Of a DNA stretch of 44,023 bases, positions 1 to 8,998 are shown in pieces. The stretch lies in contig NZGS01000095.1 of assembly GCA_002690995.1 (NCBI GenBank), positions 1 to 44,023 of the forward strand, written 5' to 3'. Position 1 is the first letter of the stretch, and the number at the start of each line of letters is the position of its first letter. Position numbers and translations under genes: made by a program. This DNA is from Rhodospirillaceae bacterium. GTDB lineage: Bacteria; Pseudomonadota; Alphaproteobacteria; Thalassobaculales; Thalassobaculaceae. The notes beneath the pieces are model-generated. The model worked only from the letters and a program-made list of their open reading frames with translations, did no database searches and had not been told where the DNA came from.

Positions 1-1
1 C

Positions 2-976
2 GCTCCATTGAGAACACAAGCCGGCGTTTATTGTAACGTTCGACCCTACGGCCCAATCACTGCAGTACGATGCATGCCATGTTTGCCATATTCCCAGAAC
101 AAACCAAAATTCAATATTGATCCGAAGACAGGTCATATCCATTCTGAAATGAATTCACCGGGAATACAAATGGCTTATGCCAATAGGCTCTTCCTAAAGA
201 TGGTGCATGAAACAGGGGCTGTAGGCAGAGTTGCAATGAAGCCAACGCAAGCGATGGAAGATGGAATAAACGCGGGTCTGCACGCCTGGCTAATACAAGG
301 CACTAAATTCGAGGTGGGCAGAAAATACGCCGTAGATCCATTTGAAGAACACAGAGAAAATATAGAAAAAATTATCGCTCTACTACCACCGGACTTTAAG
401 GCTGGAATGGAAAATTGGAGCGGACGCATAGAACAACATATTTCTGACACAAATTACGGTCTGCTATTGTGGGATCTAATTGATCACCAGAAATGCATCG
501 TTCTTGCAACAGACCTAGATGGTGACCGACTAACTGACCTGATGGCAGACGTATCGGACCCGTTACGACATTTTGGTGGAAAATTGGCAAAACACCTTGG
601 ACAAGATGTAGATATGGCAAAAGTTTGGTCGGATATGGGTTACACAACTGGGAACGGTCGTGACATGACCTCTGTAATGCACCGGATGACTGGTCCAGCT
701 ATTCACGAGCAAACATTAGGTTCAGCAGATGCAATGCTACTTAGATTGCTTGACGGTGATGAGTCAATGGGGGGCACAAAACAGCCCTACGACCCAAGAA
801 TACATTTTGTCCTAATCCGTGACGCATATTTAGACGCCAACCAGGGAAATGAGAAACTCAGAAAGTGGTTGGACGAGGCTCTTGCGACATTCGACAAGGT
901 ATATTCTGCGCAGCGGCCAGGATTTATTGAAGGCTATAAAGCATTGAAAGAGGCGATTAAACCCTGGGGAAATTAG
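2..976 (+). CDS. Unrecognised protein, cut by the left window edge
   Basis: The frame is open to the left edge, so the true start is probably outside the window. A TTG at position 8 is only the first possible start inside it. About 324 residues are visible and the gene ends with TAG at 974-976. I do not recognise the family. A CxxC pair (RCMPC) lies near the visible N-terminus, preceded by another Cys in VYCNVRP, and could bind metal or form a disulfide. The rest looks soluble, rich in Asp, His and Met, with no membrane segment. The C-terminal 60 residues look helical (EKLRKWLDEALATFDK). It is followed by a 207-base gap and nadK on the same strand. Coding character is good, with a long open frame and no internal stops. 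Function is not assigned. Confidence 0.75.
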   Translation, partial: APLRTQAGVYCNVRPYGPITAVRCMPCLPYSQNKPKFNIDPKTGHIHSEMNSPGIQMAYANRLFLKMVHETGAVGRVAMKPTQAMEDGINAGLHAWLIQGTKFEVGRKYAVDPFEEHRENIEKIIALLPPDFKAGMENWSGRIEQHISDTNYGLLLWDLIDHQKCIVLATDLDGDRLTDLMADVSDPLRHFGGKLAKHLGQDVDMAKVWSDMGYTTGNGRDMTSVMHRMTGPAIHEQTLGSADAMLLRLLDGDESMGGTKQPYDPRIHFVLIRDAYLDANQGNEKLRKWLDEALATFDKVYSAQRPGFIEGYKALKEAIKPWGN

Positions 977-1183
977 TGTTAGAGATACTTTTTTGCAATA
1001 GAATTATGTGACAAAAAATATTTGAAAACAGCCCCAGATTTTTTCGACATGAGGCTGCATTATATAGACCAAAAGCTTATTATTCGCCTTCGAACAAAAG
1101 TCATTCTGCCGCGAAACTTGCAATGTCCAAAATATACTGAATGATGGTAACATCTTTTCGGTGGGTAGCTCGAAAGTAACAAA

Positions 1184-1951
1184 ATGTCACAAATAAAGTT
1201 AGCATTTATCGCCTCACAAGATGAAACCGCATTACAAGCAAAAAGGGCGCTTGAAAACAAATACCCACATGTCCCGGAAAATGACGCTGACGTAGTGGTT
1301 GTTCTTGGTGGTGACGGAAAAATGCTGGAAGCGCTTCGTTACTACATAGATAAACCGGTTAAGGTTTTCGGAATGAACAAAGGCACTGTTGGGTTTTTAA
1401 TGAATGAGTTTTCATCGGATAACCTTCTCAAACGTATTGAAGCCGCAACATTAGTAACGCTACACCCTTTAAGAATGCATGTCGAAACTTCAACAGGGAC
1501 CACTAAAGAGGCCCTAGCTTTCAATGAGGTCTCTTTACTCCGCGAGACCTCGCAAACCGCTAAATTGAGAATTACCATTGATGGTACTGTCCGAATGGAA
1601 GAGCTATTATGTGACGGTATTCTTGTATCCACTCCTGCTGGAAGCACCGCTTATAATTTATCTGCACATGGACCAATCATTCCACTTGGAGCTGGGATTC
1701 TTGCTCTTACCCCTATAAGTGCATTTAGACCCAGAAGGTGGCGTGGAGCATTACTTCAACATGACGCAGAAATAAAAATTGAATCTCTAGATGTGCGAAA
1801 ACGGCCTGTGAGTGCGACCGCAGACTCCACAGAAGTACGGGATATTAAAGCTGTTTCCGTCAAGGAAGATAGGAGTATTAAGTTAAATCTTTTATATGAC
1901 CCTGACCACAATCTAGATGAACGAGTGCTCAAGGAACAATTTTCGCCGTGA
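1184..1951 (+). CDS. nadK: NAD kinase
   Basis: Phosphorylates NAD+ to NADP+ with ATP in the cytoplasm, the only known route to NADP(H). The 255-residue protein has the family landmarks in order: GGDG at residues 42-45 (phosphate binding), GTVGFL near 68, the NE pair at 114-115, the DG of the second domain near 144, and GSTAYN at 153-158. The length matches the short alphaproteobacterial NadK form. The ATG start has no strong Shine-Dalgarno (an AAAG about 8 bases upstream). The stretch around residues 172-190 ([10 protein letters not shown]) matches the usual family core. It is followed after 73 bases by a small protein gene on the same strand. Function is confident; regulation is not visible. 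Confidence 0.96.
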   Translation: MSQIKLAFIASQDETALQAKRALENKYPHVPENDADVVVVLGGDGKMLEALRYYIDKPVKVFGMNKGTVGFLMNEFSSDNLLKRIEAATLVTLHPLRMHVETSTGTTKEALAFNEVSLLRETSQTAKLRITIDGTVRMEELLCDGILVSTPAGSTAYNLSAHGPIIPLGAGILALTPISAFRPRRWRGALLQHDAEIKIESLDVRKRPVSATADSTEVRDIKAVSVKEDRSIKLNLLYDPDHNLDERVLKEQFSP

Positions 1952-2024
1952 GGTGACTTAAGTACAAAATCACTATAATTTGGTGATCAATAATGAACAT
2001 AAAAGCCAATAAAACGGTGTCGAA

Positions 2025-2264
2025 ATGTCAAAAGATCGAGATATAGAAAATAAAAAAAACTCAATGAAAAATTTTATTGAGCCAGACAACAATCCGTTAC
2101 CGGGTAGCGACGAAGCATCTGTTTTCATGAAAAAGCGCCTTTTACAACACAAAAAATATCTCAAAACAGCGCGTGGAGCACAGCAAGCTATGGAAAGAAT
2201 AAATGAGAAAGAAGCGGCGTTGGATAACGTCCGTCAGGGTAAACCAAGTAAACCAAGAAACTAA
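2025..2264 (+). CDS. Small charged hypothetical protein
   Basis: A 79-residue, highly charged protein with many Lys, Arg, Asp and Glu and no Cys. The middle and C-terminal parts look helical (KKRLLQHKKYLKTARG, QQAMERINEKEAALDN). No membrane segment or signal peptide is seen and I do not recognise the family. The ATG lacks a clear Shine-Dalgarno. Its 3' end abuts the convergent amidohydrolase gene with only two bases between the stop codons. That, and its place 73 bases behind nadK on the same strand, supports a real gene that may be cotranscribed with nadK. Confidence is moderate because it is short. Confidence 0.55.
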   Translation: MSKDRDIENKKNSMKNFIEPDNNPLPGSDEASVFMKKRLLQHKKYLKTARGAQQAMERINEKEAALDNVRQGKPSKPRN

Positions 2265-2266
2265 AG

Positions 2267-3139
2267 TTAAGTTTTTTTATCAAAAGCGAAGTCAACTATG
2301 CGCTTTGTTAATTCAAATAAATTATCTTTTAAAACCGAAAACCCATCGTTCTTTGAGACTGAATTTTCATCCAAATAGAGCCGCCGATTCATTTCTATCT
2401 GGATTGCATCACAATTTTTCGAGGGTGCCCCATAGCGCTTAATCAGTTCTGCTCCTTTATAAGGATAGTTAATTGCGACTTCATAACCCTTCTCCATTAG
2501 ACTTTTAGTAATCAAATCACGAAATTCCCTAGACGAGGTCTCGCCATCCTGATCACTAACCACAAAGTCAGGCCGTTTTTTACCAATGTCGATATTCATT
2601 TGGTTACCTTTGGATTTCATAGAATGCCAATTTATGTAAAAAATCGACCCAAACTCAGATAGTTTCTCTTCAAGCAAGGTTTGCAGAGATCGATGATACG
2701 GTGACCAATAATTTTTAATTCGATTTTCTACTTCGGAAACTGTTAATTTTTTTGAATACATCGGCGTATTAGGCAAAATATATTTTCTTATTAAACCCAT
2801 ACCTACATCGAGTTTTTTTGTTACTTGAACATCATGCGGCCATTTTCCATTTATCATGGAAATATCAACTTCTGATTTAGATCTATTTGGGTCAATGTAT
2901 GTACGAGGGAAATCCGCAACCAAAACCGCAGCGCCTAGATTATTACTATCTATAATTAATTCATCAACAAACGCATCTCTAGCCGTCTTCAGTTGTGAGT
3001 CTGTTGCGGTAGTTCGGAAGTCCGGTGGGTTGATAATACCAGAATGAGGTGAATCATATACTATCGGCGCAGAAATCCTGCTTTGTCTATAAACTCTCAG
3101 TACGTCTTTAATATTTTTATTAGATGCATTAGTGGTCAT
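2267..3139 (-). CDS. N-formylglutamate amidohydrolase family protein
   Basis: Family members hydrolyse N-formyl-L-glutamate to formate and glutamate, the last step of one histidine degradation route (HutG type), and some act on other N-acyl amino acids. The 290-residue protein has the expected blocks: SPHSG near residues 24-29, DAFVDEL near 50, the Arg/Asp-rich TYIDPNRSKSEVD, the INWHSMKSKG block near 165-175, and the C-terminal IQIEMNRRLYLDE. The His and Glu residues in these blocks are the family's metal and catalytic candidates. Its start overlaps the end of the upstream ABC ATPase gene by 11 bases, so it is probably translated with the peptide importer. No other hut gene is in the window, which favours a role in processing an imported formylated or acylated compound over histidine degradation. 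That link is inference. Confidence 0.88.
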   Translation of the reverse strand: MTTNASNKNIKDVLRVYRQSRISAPIVYDSPHSGIINPPDFRTTATDSQLKTARDAFVDELIIDSNNLGAAVLVADFPRTYIDPNRSKSEVDISMINGKWPHDVQVTKKLDVGMGLIRKYILPNTPMYSKKLTVSEVENRIKNYWSPYHRSLQTLLEEKLSEFGSIFYINWHSMKSKGNQMNIDIGKKRPDFVVSDQDGETSSREFRDLITKSLMEKGYEVAINYPYKGAELIKRYGAPSKNCDAIQIEMNRRLYLDENSVSKNDGFSVLKDNLFELTKRIVDFAFDKKT

Positions 3140-4142
3140 CGTTAAGGTGACATGCTGAGTGGCGATCTGGACTAATTTCCCGCAGAACCGGTCTTTCTTC
3201 TCTGCATCTTAAAGTAGCATTGGGGCAACGTGGATGAAAATGGCATCCAGAAGGAGGATCTATAGGCGAAGGTATCTCACCCTCTATCGGAGCAAAACGC
3301 CTAGCCCGGGTGTCTAAACGAGGTACTTCAGCTAATAATGCTTTGGTATAAGGATGATTTGGTTCTTTAAATAAATCTTCAGTGGGTGCTACCTCAACCA
3401 CTCGTCCAAGGTACATTATAACAACTCTATCACTTAAGTGCTCCACGACCCCTAAATCATGACTAATAAATAAGTATGTAAGGTTGAGGTCTTCCCTAAG
3501 TTTCATGAATAAATTAAGAACTTGCGCTTGAATAGAGACATCTAGCGCTGCCACGGACTCATCGCAAACCAAAAAATCTGGCTGAACTGCAAGCGCTCTT
3601 GCTATACCTATTCTTTGTCTTTGCCCCCCCGAAAATTGGTGTGGATATCGTCGGGCATAACTCGGATCCAAGCCTACTCTTGTCATTATTTGCGCAACGT
3701 AGTCCTCAATTTCAGAGTGGCTAACAACTTTATGCACAACGGGGGCTTCACCTACTATATCCTGAACTCTAAGCCTTGGGTTAAGTGAGCTCATCGGGTC
3801 TTGGAATATCATTTGTATCTTTAATGCAGCTTCGCGAGCCTCGTTTCCTTCCAAATCTGCTACATCTTGACCTTTAAATAATACCCTTCCATCGCTTGCT
3901 CCATGAACGCCGGCAACAACCCGCCCAAGCGTAGATTTTCCACATCCTGACTCTCCAACCAAACCAACGACCTCTCCATCCTTGATCTCGATTGAGACGC
4001 CATCAACAGCATGTACTATCTCTTCACGCACTCTTGCGCCCAGTTTTTGTGCAATCTTCCCCGCCAAATCTAGCGATTTCACAAAACGCTTAGAAACATT
4101 CTCAATGCTTAGTATTGGCGTTTCTAATTCTGAATTACTCAC
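3129..4142 (-). CDS. Oligopeptide/dipeptide ABC transporter, ATP-binding subunit (DppF/OppF type)
   Basis: One of the two ATPases of a peptide-type importer, on the cytoplasmic face of the membrane. The 337 residues contain Walker A (GESGCGKST near 63-71), the Q-loop region (MIFQDPMSSLNPR), the signature FSGGQRQR, Walker B (FLVCDESVAALD) and the H-loop (ISHDLGVV). The C-terminal oligo_HPY extension carries the Cys cluster GCHFHPRCPN...C typical of the OppF/DppF branch. The ATG overlaps the stop of the preceding ATPase gene by four bases (ATGA). An N-terminal stretch before Walker A (SLDLAGKIAQKLGARVREE) is also typical of the F subunit. Substrate cannot be read from the ATPase. The operon suggests peptides or related amino compounds. 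Confidence 0.93.
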   Translation of the reverse strand: MSNSELETPILSIENVSKRFVKSLDLAGKIAQKLGARVREEIVHAVDGVSIEIKDGEVVGLVGESGCGKSTLGRVVAGVHGASDGRVLFKGQDVADLEGNEAREAALKIQMIFQDPMSSLNPRLRVQDIVGEAPVVHKVVSHSEIEDYVAQIMTRVGLDPSYARRYPHQFSGGQRQRIGIARALAVQPDFLVCDESVAALDVSIQAQVLNLFMKLREDLNLTYLFISHDLGVVEHLSDRVVIMYLGRVVEVAPTEDLFKEPNHPYTKALLAEVPRLDTRARRFAPIEGEIPSPIDPPSGCHFHPRCPNATLRCREERPVLREISPDRHSACHLNDDH

Positions 4143-5140
4143 GAGGTTTCCTGACTAAAATTATCGTTATTGTATTCAATTGGATTATGACATAAGAGTC
4201 GCCGATTTTCCGGAGCAAGTCTCATATCCGGCTGCTCCTGACAATTAGAATTCGACCACTTGCATCTGGGCGCAAACGCGCACCCCTTTGGTAAATTGAG
4301 TAATGAAGGTGCCATTCCAGGAATTTGTGATAACGGGGCCCCTCTCTTATTTTTACTAGGGACCGATGTTATTAAACCATGGGTGTAGGGGTGCATTGGG
4401 TTATCTAAAACAGCATTTACTTCACCGGACTCAACGATTTTTCCCGCATACATGACACAAATTTGATCTGCCAGACCTGCCACTACGGATAGATCATGTG
4501 TAATCCAAATGAGAGCTGTACCGGTTTGAGAACAAAGCTTTTGCACTTCATAGAGTATTTGCCCCTGAATTGTTACATCTAATGCTGTTGTAGGCTCATC
4601 CGCTACAATAAGATCTGGCTTATTCAAAAGAGCAATAGCAATAGCCACTCTCTGGCGCATGCCCCCAGAGAATTGGTGAGGATAAGCCCGAAGTCTTTCG
4701 TCTGGGGATGCTATACCAACTTGACCCAGTGCATCGCGCGCCCGCTGGCGAGCAATCTCCTTAGATACCTTTTCGTGGGCACGGATTGCTTCTATCATCT
4801 GTGTATCTATTCGCAGTACCGGATTTAATGTCATCATAGGGTCTTGGAAAATCATTGAAATGTTTACACCGCGCAATTCTCGCATTCTTTCAGCGGAGAC
4901 CTTATTTAAATCTTCACCCCGATAAAGAATTTCGCCGCCAACTACTCTGCCCGGCTGATCAACTAAGCCGAGTATAGAAAAGCCCGTTACTGTTTTCCCA
5001 GACCCTGATTCCCCAACCAATCCAAGGACTTTGCCTGGGGCTATTGAAAAAGTAATGCCGTCAACGGCTTTAGCCACACCACCTTTTGTGAAAAAGTAGG
5101 TTCGAAGATCTTTTACGTCTAACGTCGGTTTTTGTGTCAA
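4139..5140 (-). CDS. Oligopeptide/dipeptide ABC transporter, ATP-binding subunit (DppD/OppD type)
   Basis: Partner ATPase of the gene that follows it. The 333 residues carry Walker A (GESGSGKT at about 43-50), a Q-loop ([12 protein letters not shown]), the signature FSGGMRQR, Walker B ([12 protein letters not shown]) and the H-loop (ITHDLSVV). The C-terminal oligo_HPY part has the Cys-rich [15 protein letters not shown], a feature of D subunits that in some homologues holds an Fe-S cluster. The start lies 12 bases after the stop of the permease gene and the end overlaps the next ATPase gene by ATGA. Translational coupling of D and F subunits is common in this family and fits their heterodimer. 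Confidence 0.93.
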   Translation of the reverse strand: MTQKPTLDVKDLRTYFFTKGGVAKAVDGITFSIAPGKVLGLVGESGSGKTVTGFSILGLVDQPGRVVGGEILYRGEDLNKVSAERMRELRGVNISMIFQDPMMTLNPVLRIDTQMIEAIRAHEKVSKEIARQRARDALGQVGIASPDERLRAYPHQFSGGMRQRVAIAIALLNKPDLIVADEPTTALDVTIQGQILYEVQKLCSQTGTALIWITHDLSVVAGLADQICVMYAGKIVESGEVNAVLDNPMHPYTHGLITSVPSKNKRGAPLSQIPGMAPSLLNLPKGCAFAPRCKWSNSNCQEQPDMRLAPENRRLLCHNPIEYNNDNFSQETS

Positions 5141-5152
5141 ATCTACCCCCGC

Positions 5153-6088
5153 CTATTTTTGTAGTCGTGGGTTAAGCACGTCCCTGAGTCTATCACCAAC
5201 AAGGTTGATACTTACGATAGTGACTAAGAGTGCCAAACCGGGAAATACACTTATCCAATACTTTCCACTAAGGATATATTCGAAGCCGTTTGAAATTAGA
5301 CGCCCAAGTGAGGGTTCTGTCTGTGGCATGCCTAACCCTAGGAATGAAAGTGTTGCCTCTAAAGAAATAGCGTGAGCCACCTGCATCGTGCCAACTACTA
5401 TCATTGGGGCTATACAATTAGGCAATAAATGACGAAACATAATGCGATTTTTTGATAGGCCTAGACACACTGCCGACTCTATATACTCTCGTCTACGCTC
5501 AACTAAAGCCGTCCCCCGAATTGTTCTTGCATAGTACGCCCATTGAACCACGACCAATGCAATTAGGGTTTTATCTACACCTTTTCCAAGCGTAACCAAT
5601 AAAACAAGCGCAACCAAAATGGCGGGAAAACTAAGCTGTATGTCGACAATCCTCATAAAAAGCGCATCAACGCGACCGCCCGCATAGGCTGATAAAAGAC
5701 CAAAACTTATACCTATCAACATAGCAATAATGCCGCTGCCAATCCCAACACCTAGACTTATCCTCAGACCATAAATCATGGCGCTCACCATATCTCGGCC
5801 AGCCCCATCTGTACCCAAATAGGCAACTGTTCCAGACATCATTTTCTCGCCTGGGGCAAGCCTACTATCTAAAATAGTAACAGACGTTAAATCATAGGGG
5901 TCTGTTGGTGTTAAAAGCGGTGCAAAGATTGCCAACAAAGCAATACCCACGATTACTAAAAATCCAAGCACTGCTAGCTTCGACTCGCAAAAATCCGACA
6001 GGAACCGCTTAAAGGGGGTTTGTAACCCCTCAAATTCCTGGGCATCTTGTTTTTTGTTCTCGGTTATATCCTGGTCAGTAGCCGTCAT
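5153..6088 (-). CDS. Peptide-type ABC transporter permease (DppC/OppC type)
   Basis: An inner-membrane permease of 311 residues. It has a cytoplasmic N-terminus of about 35 residues, a first transmembrane helix (LGFLVIVGIALLAIFAPLL), a periplasmic loop, then a block of five helices. The coupling EAA loop is clear (ESAVCLGLSKNRIMFRHLLPN), the site that docks the ATPases. The OppC-type N-terminal region and the length agree with the family. The ATG overlaps the stop of the B permease gene by four bases, so the two permeases are probably made together. Confidence 0.93.
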   Translation of the reverse strand: MTATDQDITENKKQDAQEFEGLQTPFKRFLSDFCESKLAVLGFLVIVGIALLAIFAPLLTPTDPYDLTSVTILDSRLAPGEKMMSGTVAYLGTDGAGRDMVSAMIYGLRISLGVGIGSGIIAMLIGISFGLLSAYAGGRVDALFMRIVDIQLSFPAILVALVLLVTLGKGVDKTLIALVVVQWAYYARTIRGTALVERRREYIESAVCLGLSKNRIMFRHLLPNCIAPMIVVGTMQVAHAISLEATLSFLGLGMPQTEPSLGRLISNGFEYILSGKYWISVFPGLALLVTIVSINLVGDRLRDVLNPRLQK

Positions 6089-7062
6089 GATTTTACATCC
6101 TGAAGACGAACGCGTGGATCCAAAATTGAGTATAATATATCAACCACAAGATTAATGAAGACAAAGAGAAAAACGATGATCATCAAATAAGCAACAATGA
6201 TAGGCCGATCTAACAACCCTATTGAGTCTATCAATAGCTTTCCCATACCCGGCCAAGCAAAAACGGTCTCGGTAACAACTGAAAAGGCCACTAAACCACC
6301 AAATTCGAGACCTAGAACAGTTACAACTGGTATCAAAATATTTTTCATTACATGAACTAATATTATTCGGGACTCTTGTAGCCCTTTAGCCTTAGCAAAT
6401 TTAATATAATCTTGGTGCAAAACTTCTCGTGTTCCAGCCCGTGCAAGACGTATGACCATTGATAATTTAAATAATGCAAGATTAACAGCAGGCATTAGTA
6501 CATGGCTAAAACCATCCCAACTAAAAATACTTATAGGCATTCCTAGAATAACTTGTACATCTCCCCTTCCCGTTGACGGCAACCAACCTAGCATTACGGC
6601 AAAGAAAAGTATCATCATTATTCCTACCCAGAACGTGGGAAGACTAAAGCCCAAAATGGATCCTGTCATTATACTCTTCGACGCCCATGATTCCGGTTTT
6701 AATCCAGCCCAGACACCCAGTGGTATTCCAAAAATTATCGCTATCATAAGAGATACAACTGCGAGTTCCATCGTCGCAGGCATTCTATCCAATATTAAGA
6801 GTAAAGCAGGTTCATTAAATACAAACGACTCCCCAAGGTTCCCCTTAAGGGCTTTCGAGACAAAAATCCCGTATTGAACTAAAAAGGGTTTATCCAGTCC
6901 CATGGACTTTATCATTTCCTCCCGTTCCTCTTGATCAGCATCATCGCTAACCAAAATCTCAACTGGATCCCCAATGAGGAAAACACCAGAAAAGACAATG
7001 AAGGACATGATTATCACTACTACACCCGACTGCAGGAGGCGTCTTATAATGAAAACCGACAT
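6085..7062 (-). CDS. Peptide-type ABC transporter permease (DppB/OppB type)
   Basis: An inner-membrane permease of 325 residues. The N-terminus (MSVFIIRRLLQSGVVVIIMSFIVFSGVFL) is the first helix typical of the B subunit, followed by a periplasmic segment. Further helices carry the EAA loop (YIKFAKAKGLQESRIILVHVMKN) and the C-terminal family ending (ILDPRVR). It follows the binding-protein gene after 99 bases that contain a strong hairpin (7125-7158), so permease expression may be lower than that of the binding protein. Four-base overlap with the C permease gene. Confidence 0.93.
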   Translation of the reverse strand: MSVFIIRRLLQSGVVVIIMSFIVFSGVFLIGDPVEILVSDDADQEEREEMIKSMGLDKPFLVQYGIFVSKALKGNLGESFVFNEPALLLILDRMPATMELAVVSLMIAIIFGIPLGVWAGLKPESWASKSIMTGSILGFSLPTFWVGIMMILFFAVMLGWLPSTGRGDVQVILGMPISIFSWDGFSHVLMPAVNLALFKLSMVIRLARAGTREVLHQDYIKFAKAKGLQESRIILVHVMKNILIPVVTVLGLEFGGLVAFSVVTETVFAWPGMGKLLIDSIGLLDRPIIVAYLMIIVFLFVFINLVVDILYSILDPRVRLQDVKS

Positions 7063-7124
7063 TTTTCCCCTATAAAATCAGTTCGCTTTCTCTAGAGCTA
7101 AAAGCAAAATGCACTCAAAGAATG

Positions 7125-7158
7125 GTATCGGGGCTGCGCTTTCGCGCAACCCCGATAC
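7125..7158 (-). terminator. Hairpin between binding-protein and permease genes
   Basis: An inverted repeat with arms GTATCGGGG and CCCCGATAC (9 bp), one C/A mismatch, five more pairs (TGCGC/GCGCA) and a TTTC loop. It starts three bases after the binding-protein stop codon on the minus strand. No T-run follows on the minus strand, so it more likely protects the 3' end of the binding-protein mRNA or attenuates read-through than acts as a full terminator. A run TTTTTATTT follows it only on the plus strand. Such hairpins between binding-protein and permease genes are well known in ABC operons such as E. coli malEFG. Confidence 0.6.
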
Positions 7159-7161
7159 TTT

Positions 7162-8772
7162 TTATTTCACCGGAATATAGTCGTGCCCGGTCGTACGCTC
7201 ATCAGCGCGTGGATTGAATTTTAATCCTTTACGCGTTGCCCAGGTATTTACCTGATAATGCAACGGGATAATGCCTTGGTTTTCACCAATAGCCAGCTCT
7301 GTTGCTTGAGCTAATAGTTTCCCACGTTTGACGTCATCTACTGTCGCCAATGCCTCATTTATCAAACCATCTACTTTAGGATCTGAGTGTCGACCTCGGT
7401 TGGAAGCCCCCATACCTTTTGACTTATCGTGGGTCGCTAGCAACGACTTCAACGGACTAGATGGTTCACCGGTACCCGAGCCCCAACCAACTAAAACAAA
7501 GCTGAATTCTGGTAAACCCTTTGCCCCCTTGGAAGCGCGCTTGAAATAGACGTTCTTTGGCATAGTTACAACTTTTGTTGGAATACCTTGAGCCGATAAC
7601 ATCTGTCCAATGGCTTCACATATCTTGGCATCATTTATGTAGCGATCATTTGGACCATGAATAGTTAGTCCAAAACCGTCACCCCAACCTGCCTCTTCCA
7701 GTAACTTCTTAGCACCTTTCGGATCATATTTCTCAAAGCTAAGCTTTTTTGATCGGCCAAAGAAACCTTCCGGAAGCAACTGACCCGCTGGGATGGCCAC
7801 GCCTTCCATAACTCTTTCAACAATAGCCTCGCGATTAATCATCATCGAAATAGCTTTCCGAACCTTCGGGTTTTTGAGTGGGTTCTTATCGAGCGGCTTA
7901 CCATCCTTTGTAGTCACGAATGGCGACTTATCTCTGAACTGATCCATGTGGAGATAAATCACACGATTCGATACGCCAGAACTCAGCGTGACCTTCGCGT
8001 TTTTCTTCAGCCTTTCAATGTCTGAGGTTGGGACGTTATCAATTGCATCAACGTCACCAGCAAGCAATGCAGCTACCCTAGCGGGTTCAGCTTTAATAAA
8101 CTTGAAGGTGATTTTGTCCCAAGGTTGTTCAATCGGCCCTTTGTAGCCTGCAAACTTTTCAAGGACAATACGATCACCCTTTTTCCATTCCACAAACTTG
8201 TAGGGTCCAGAGCCTATTGCAGCCAGTCCGTTATTGAAGTCTTTGGCTGAAATCCCCTTATTCTTACCACCAGTACCCTTAGCTTCGCTGGACATAATCA
8301 TAACAGTAGTGGTGTCATTTGGCATCAAAGGATAAGGTTTTTCCGTGGTGATGTGGATTGTGTAGTCATCAATTTTCTTAAGAGTTTTACCTTTGGTGTA
8401 GGTTCTAAAGCTCGAATTACCGCCCGTATAATTAGCTGCTCTATCGTAGGAAAAGATGACGTCATCGGCGGTGAGGTCTGAACCATCGTGAAACTTAATC
8501 CCTTTATGAAGTTTATACTCCCAGGTTGTTTCGTTTATTGCCTTCCATGATTTTGCTGCTCGGCCAAACATTTTATCCATTTTAGGCGTCCAGTCATTCA
8601 ACCGGTCAAATATCTGTCCTAACATAGCGTTATTTGGCCCAAGATTATGAAAATATGGATCGATAGAAGATGGTTCTGACCGAATCCCTATAACAATATC
8701 TGCAGCCTGCAGCGGTGTTGAGAGCATTAAAACCGCTCCAGCGGCCAGCCCCAATCGTCGCAAAGATTTCAT
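7162..8772 (-). CDS. Family 5 extracellular solute-binding protein (peptide ABC importer)
   Basis: The periplasmic ligand-binding component of the importer encoded just downstream. The 536 residues start with a Sec signal peptide (MKSLRRLGLAAGAVLMLSTPLQAADI, cleavage likely after LQA). The SBP_bac_5 landmarks follow: SIDPYFHN, WEYKLHKGIKFHDGSDLTADDV, GSGPYKFVEWKKGD, and the later KNPKVRKAISMMINREAI. The length is normal. The start is supported by AGGAG seven bases before the ATG. The family binds di- and oligopeptides but also nickel, haem, opines and glutathione, so the ligand is open. The gene leads the operon, and the divergent gene at 8999 leaves a 226-base region that must hold its promoter. 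Confidence 0.94.
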   Translation of the reverse strand: MKSLRRLGLAAGAVLMLSTPLQAADIVIGIRSEPSSIDPYFHNLGPNNAMLGQIFDRLNDWTPKMDKMFGRAAKSWKAINETTWEYKLHKGIKFHDGSDLTADDVIFSYDRAANYTGGNSSFRTYTKGKTLKKIDDYTIHITTEKPYPLMPNDTTTVMIMSSEAKGTGGKNKGISAKDFNNGLAAIGSGPYKFVEWKKGDRIVLEKFAGYKGPIEQPWDKITFKFIKAEPARVAALLAGDVDAIDNVPTSDIERLKKNAKVTLSSGVSNRVIYLHMDQFRDKSPFVTTKDGKPLDKNPLKNPKVRKAISMMINREAIVERVMEGVAIPAGQLLPEGFFGRSKKLSFEKYDPKGAKKLLEEAGWGDGFGLTIHGPNDRYINDAKICEAIGQMLSAQGIPTKVVTMPKNVYFKRASKGAKGLPEFSFVLVGWGSGTGEPSSPLKSLLATHDKSKGMGASNRGRHSDPKVDGLINEALATVDDVKRGKLLAQATELAIGENQGIIPLHYQVNTWATRKGLKFNPRADERTTGHDYIPVK

Positions 8773-8998
8773 TTTAATCTCCTATGAGCTAGTTTTTAGT
8801 AAAGTTTTGATATCGAACAATTTAACAATCAGTTACAAAAGATAACATGGACTAAAGCTGTGCAAGAGGCAATCCCTCACGTAAAGCCGTGCTTAAGTTT
8901 CTTCAGAAGGTAAAAGAAGGCTACTTGCGTTGCTTAACTGCTCGAATTCACTGCGTTTACGCACGTTTATATTCCATTAAGAAATAAAGCACTAATAA

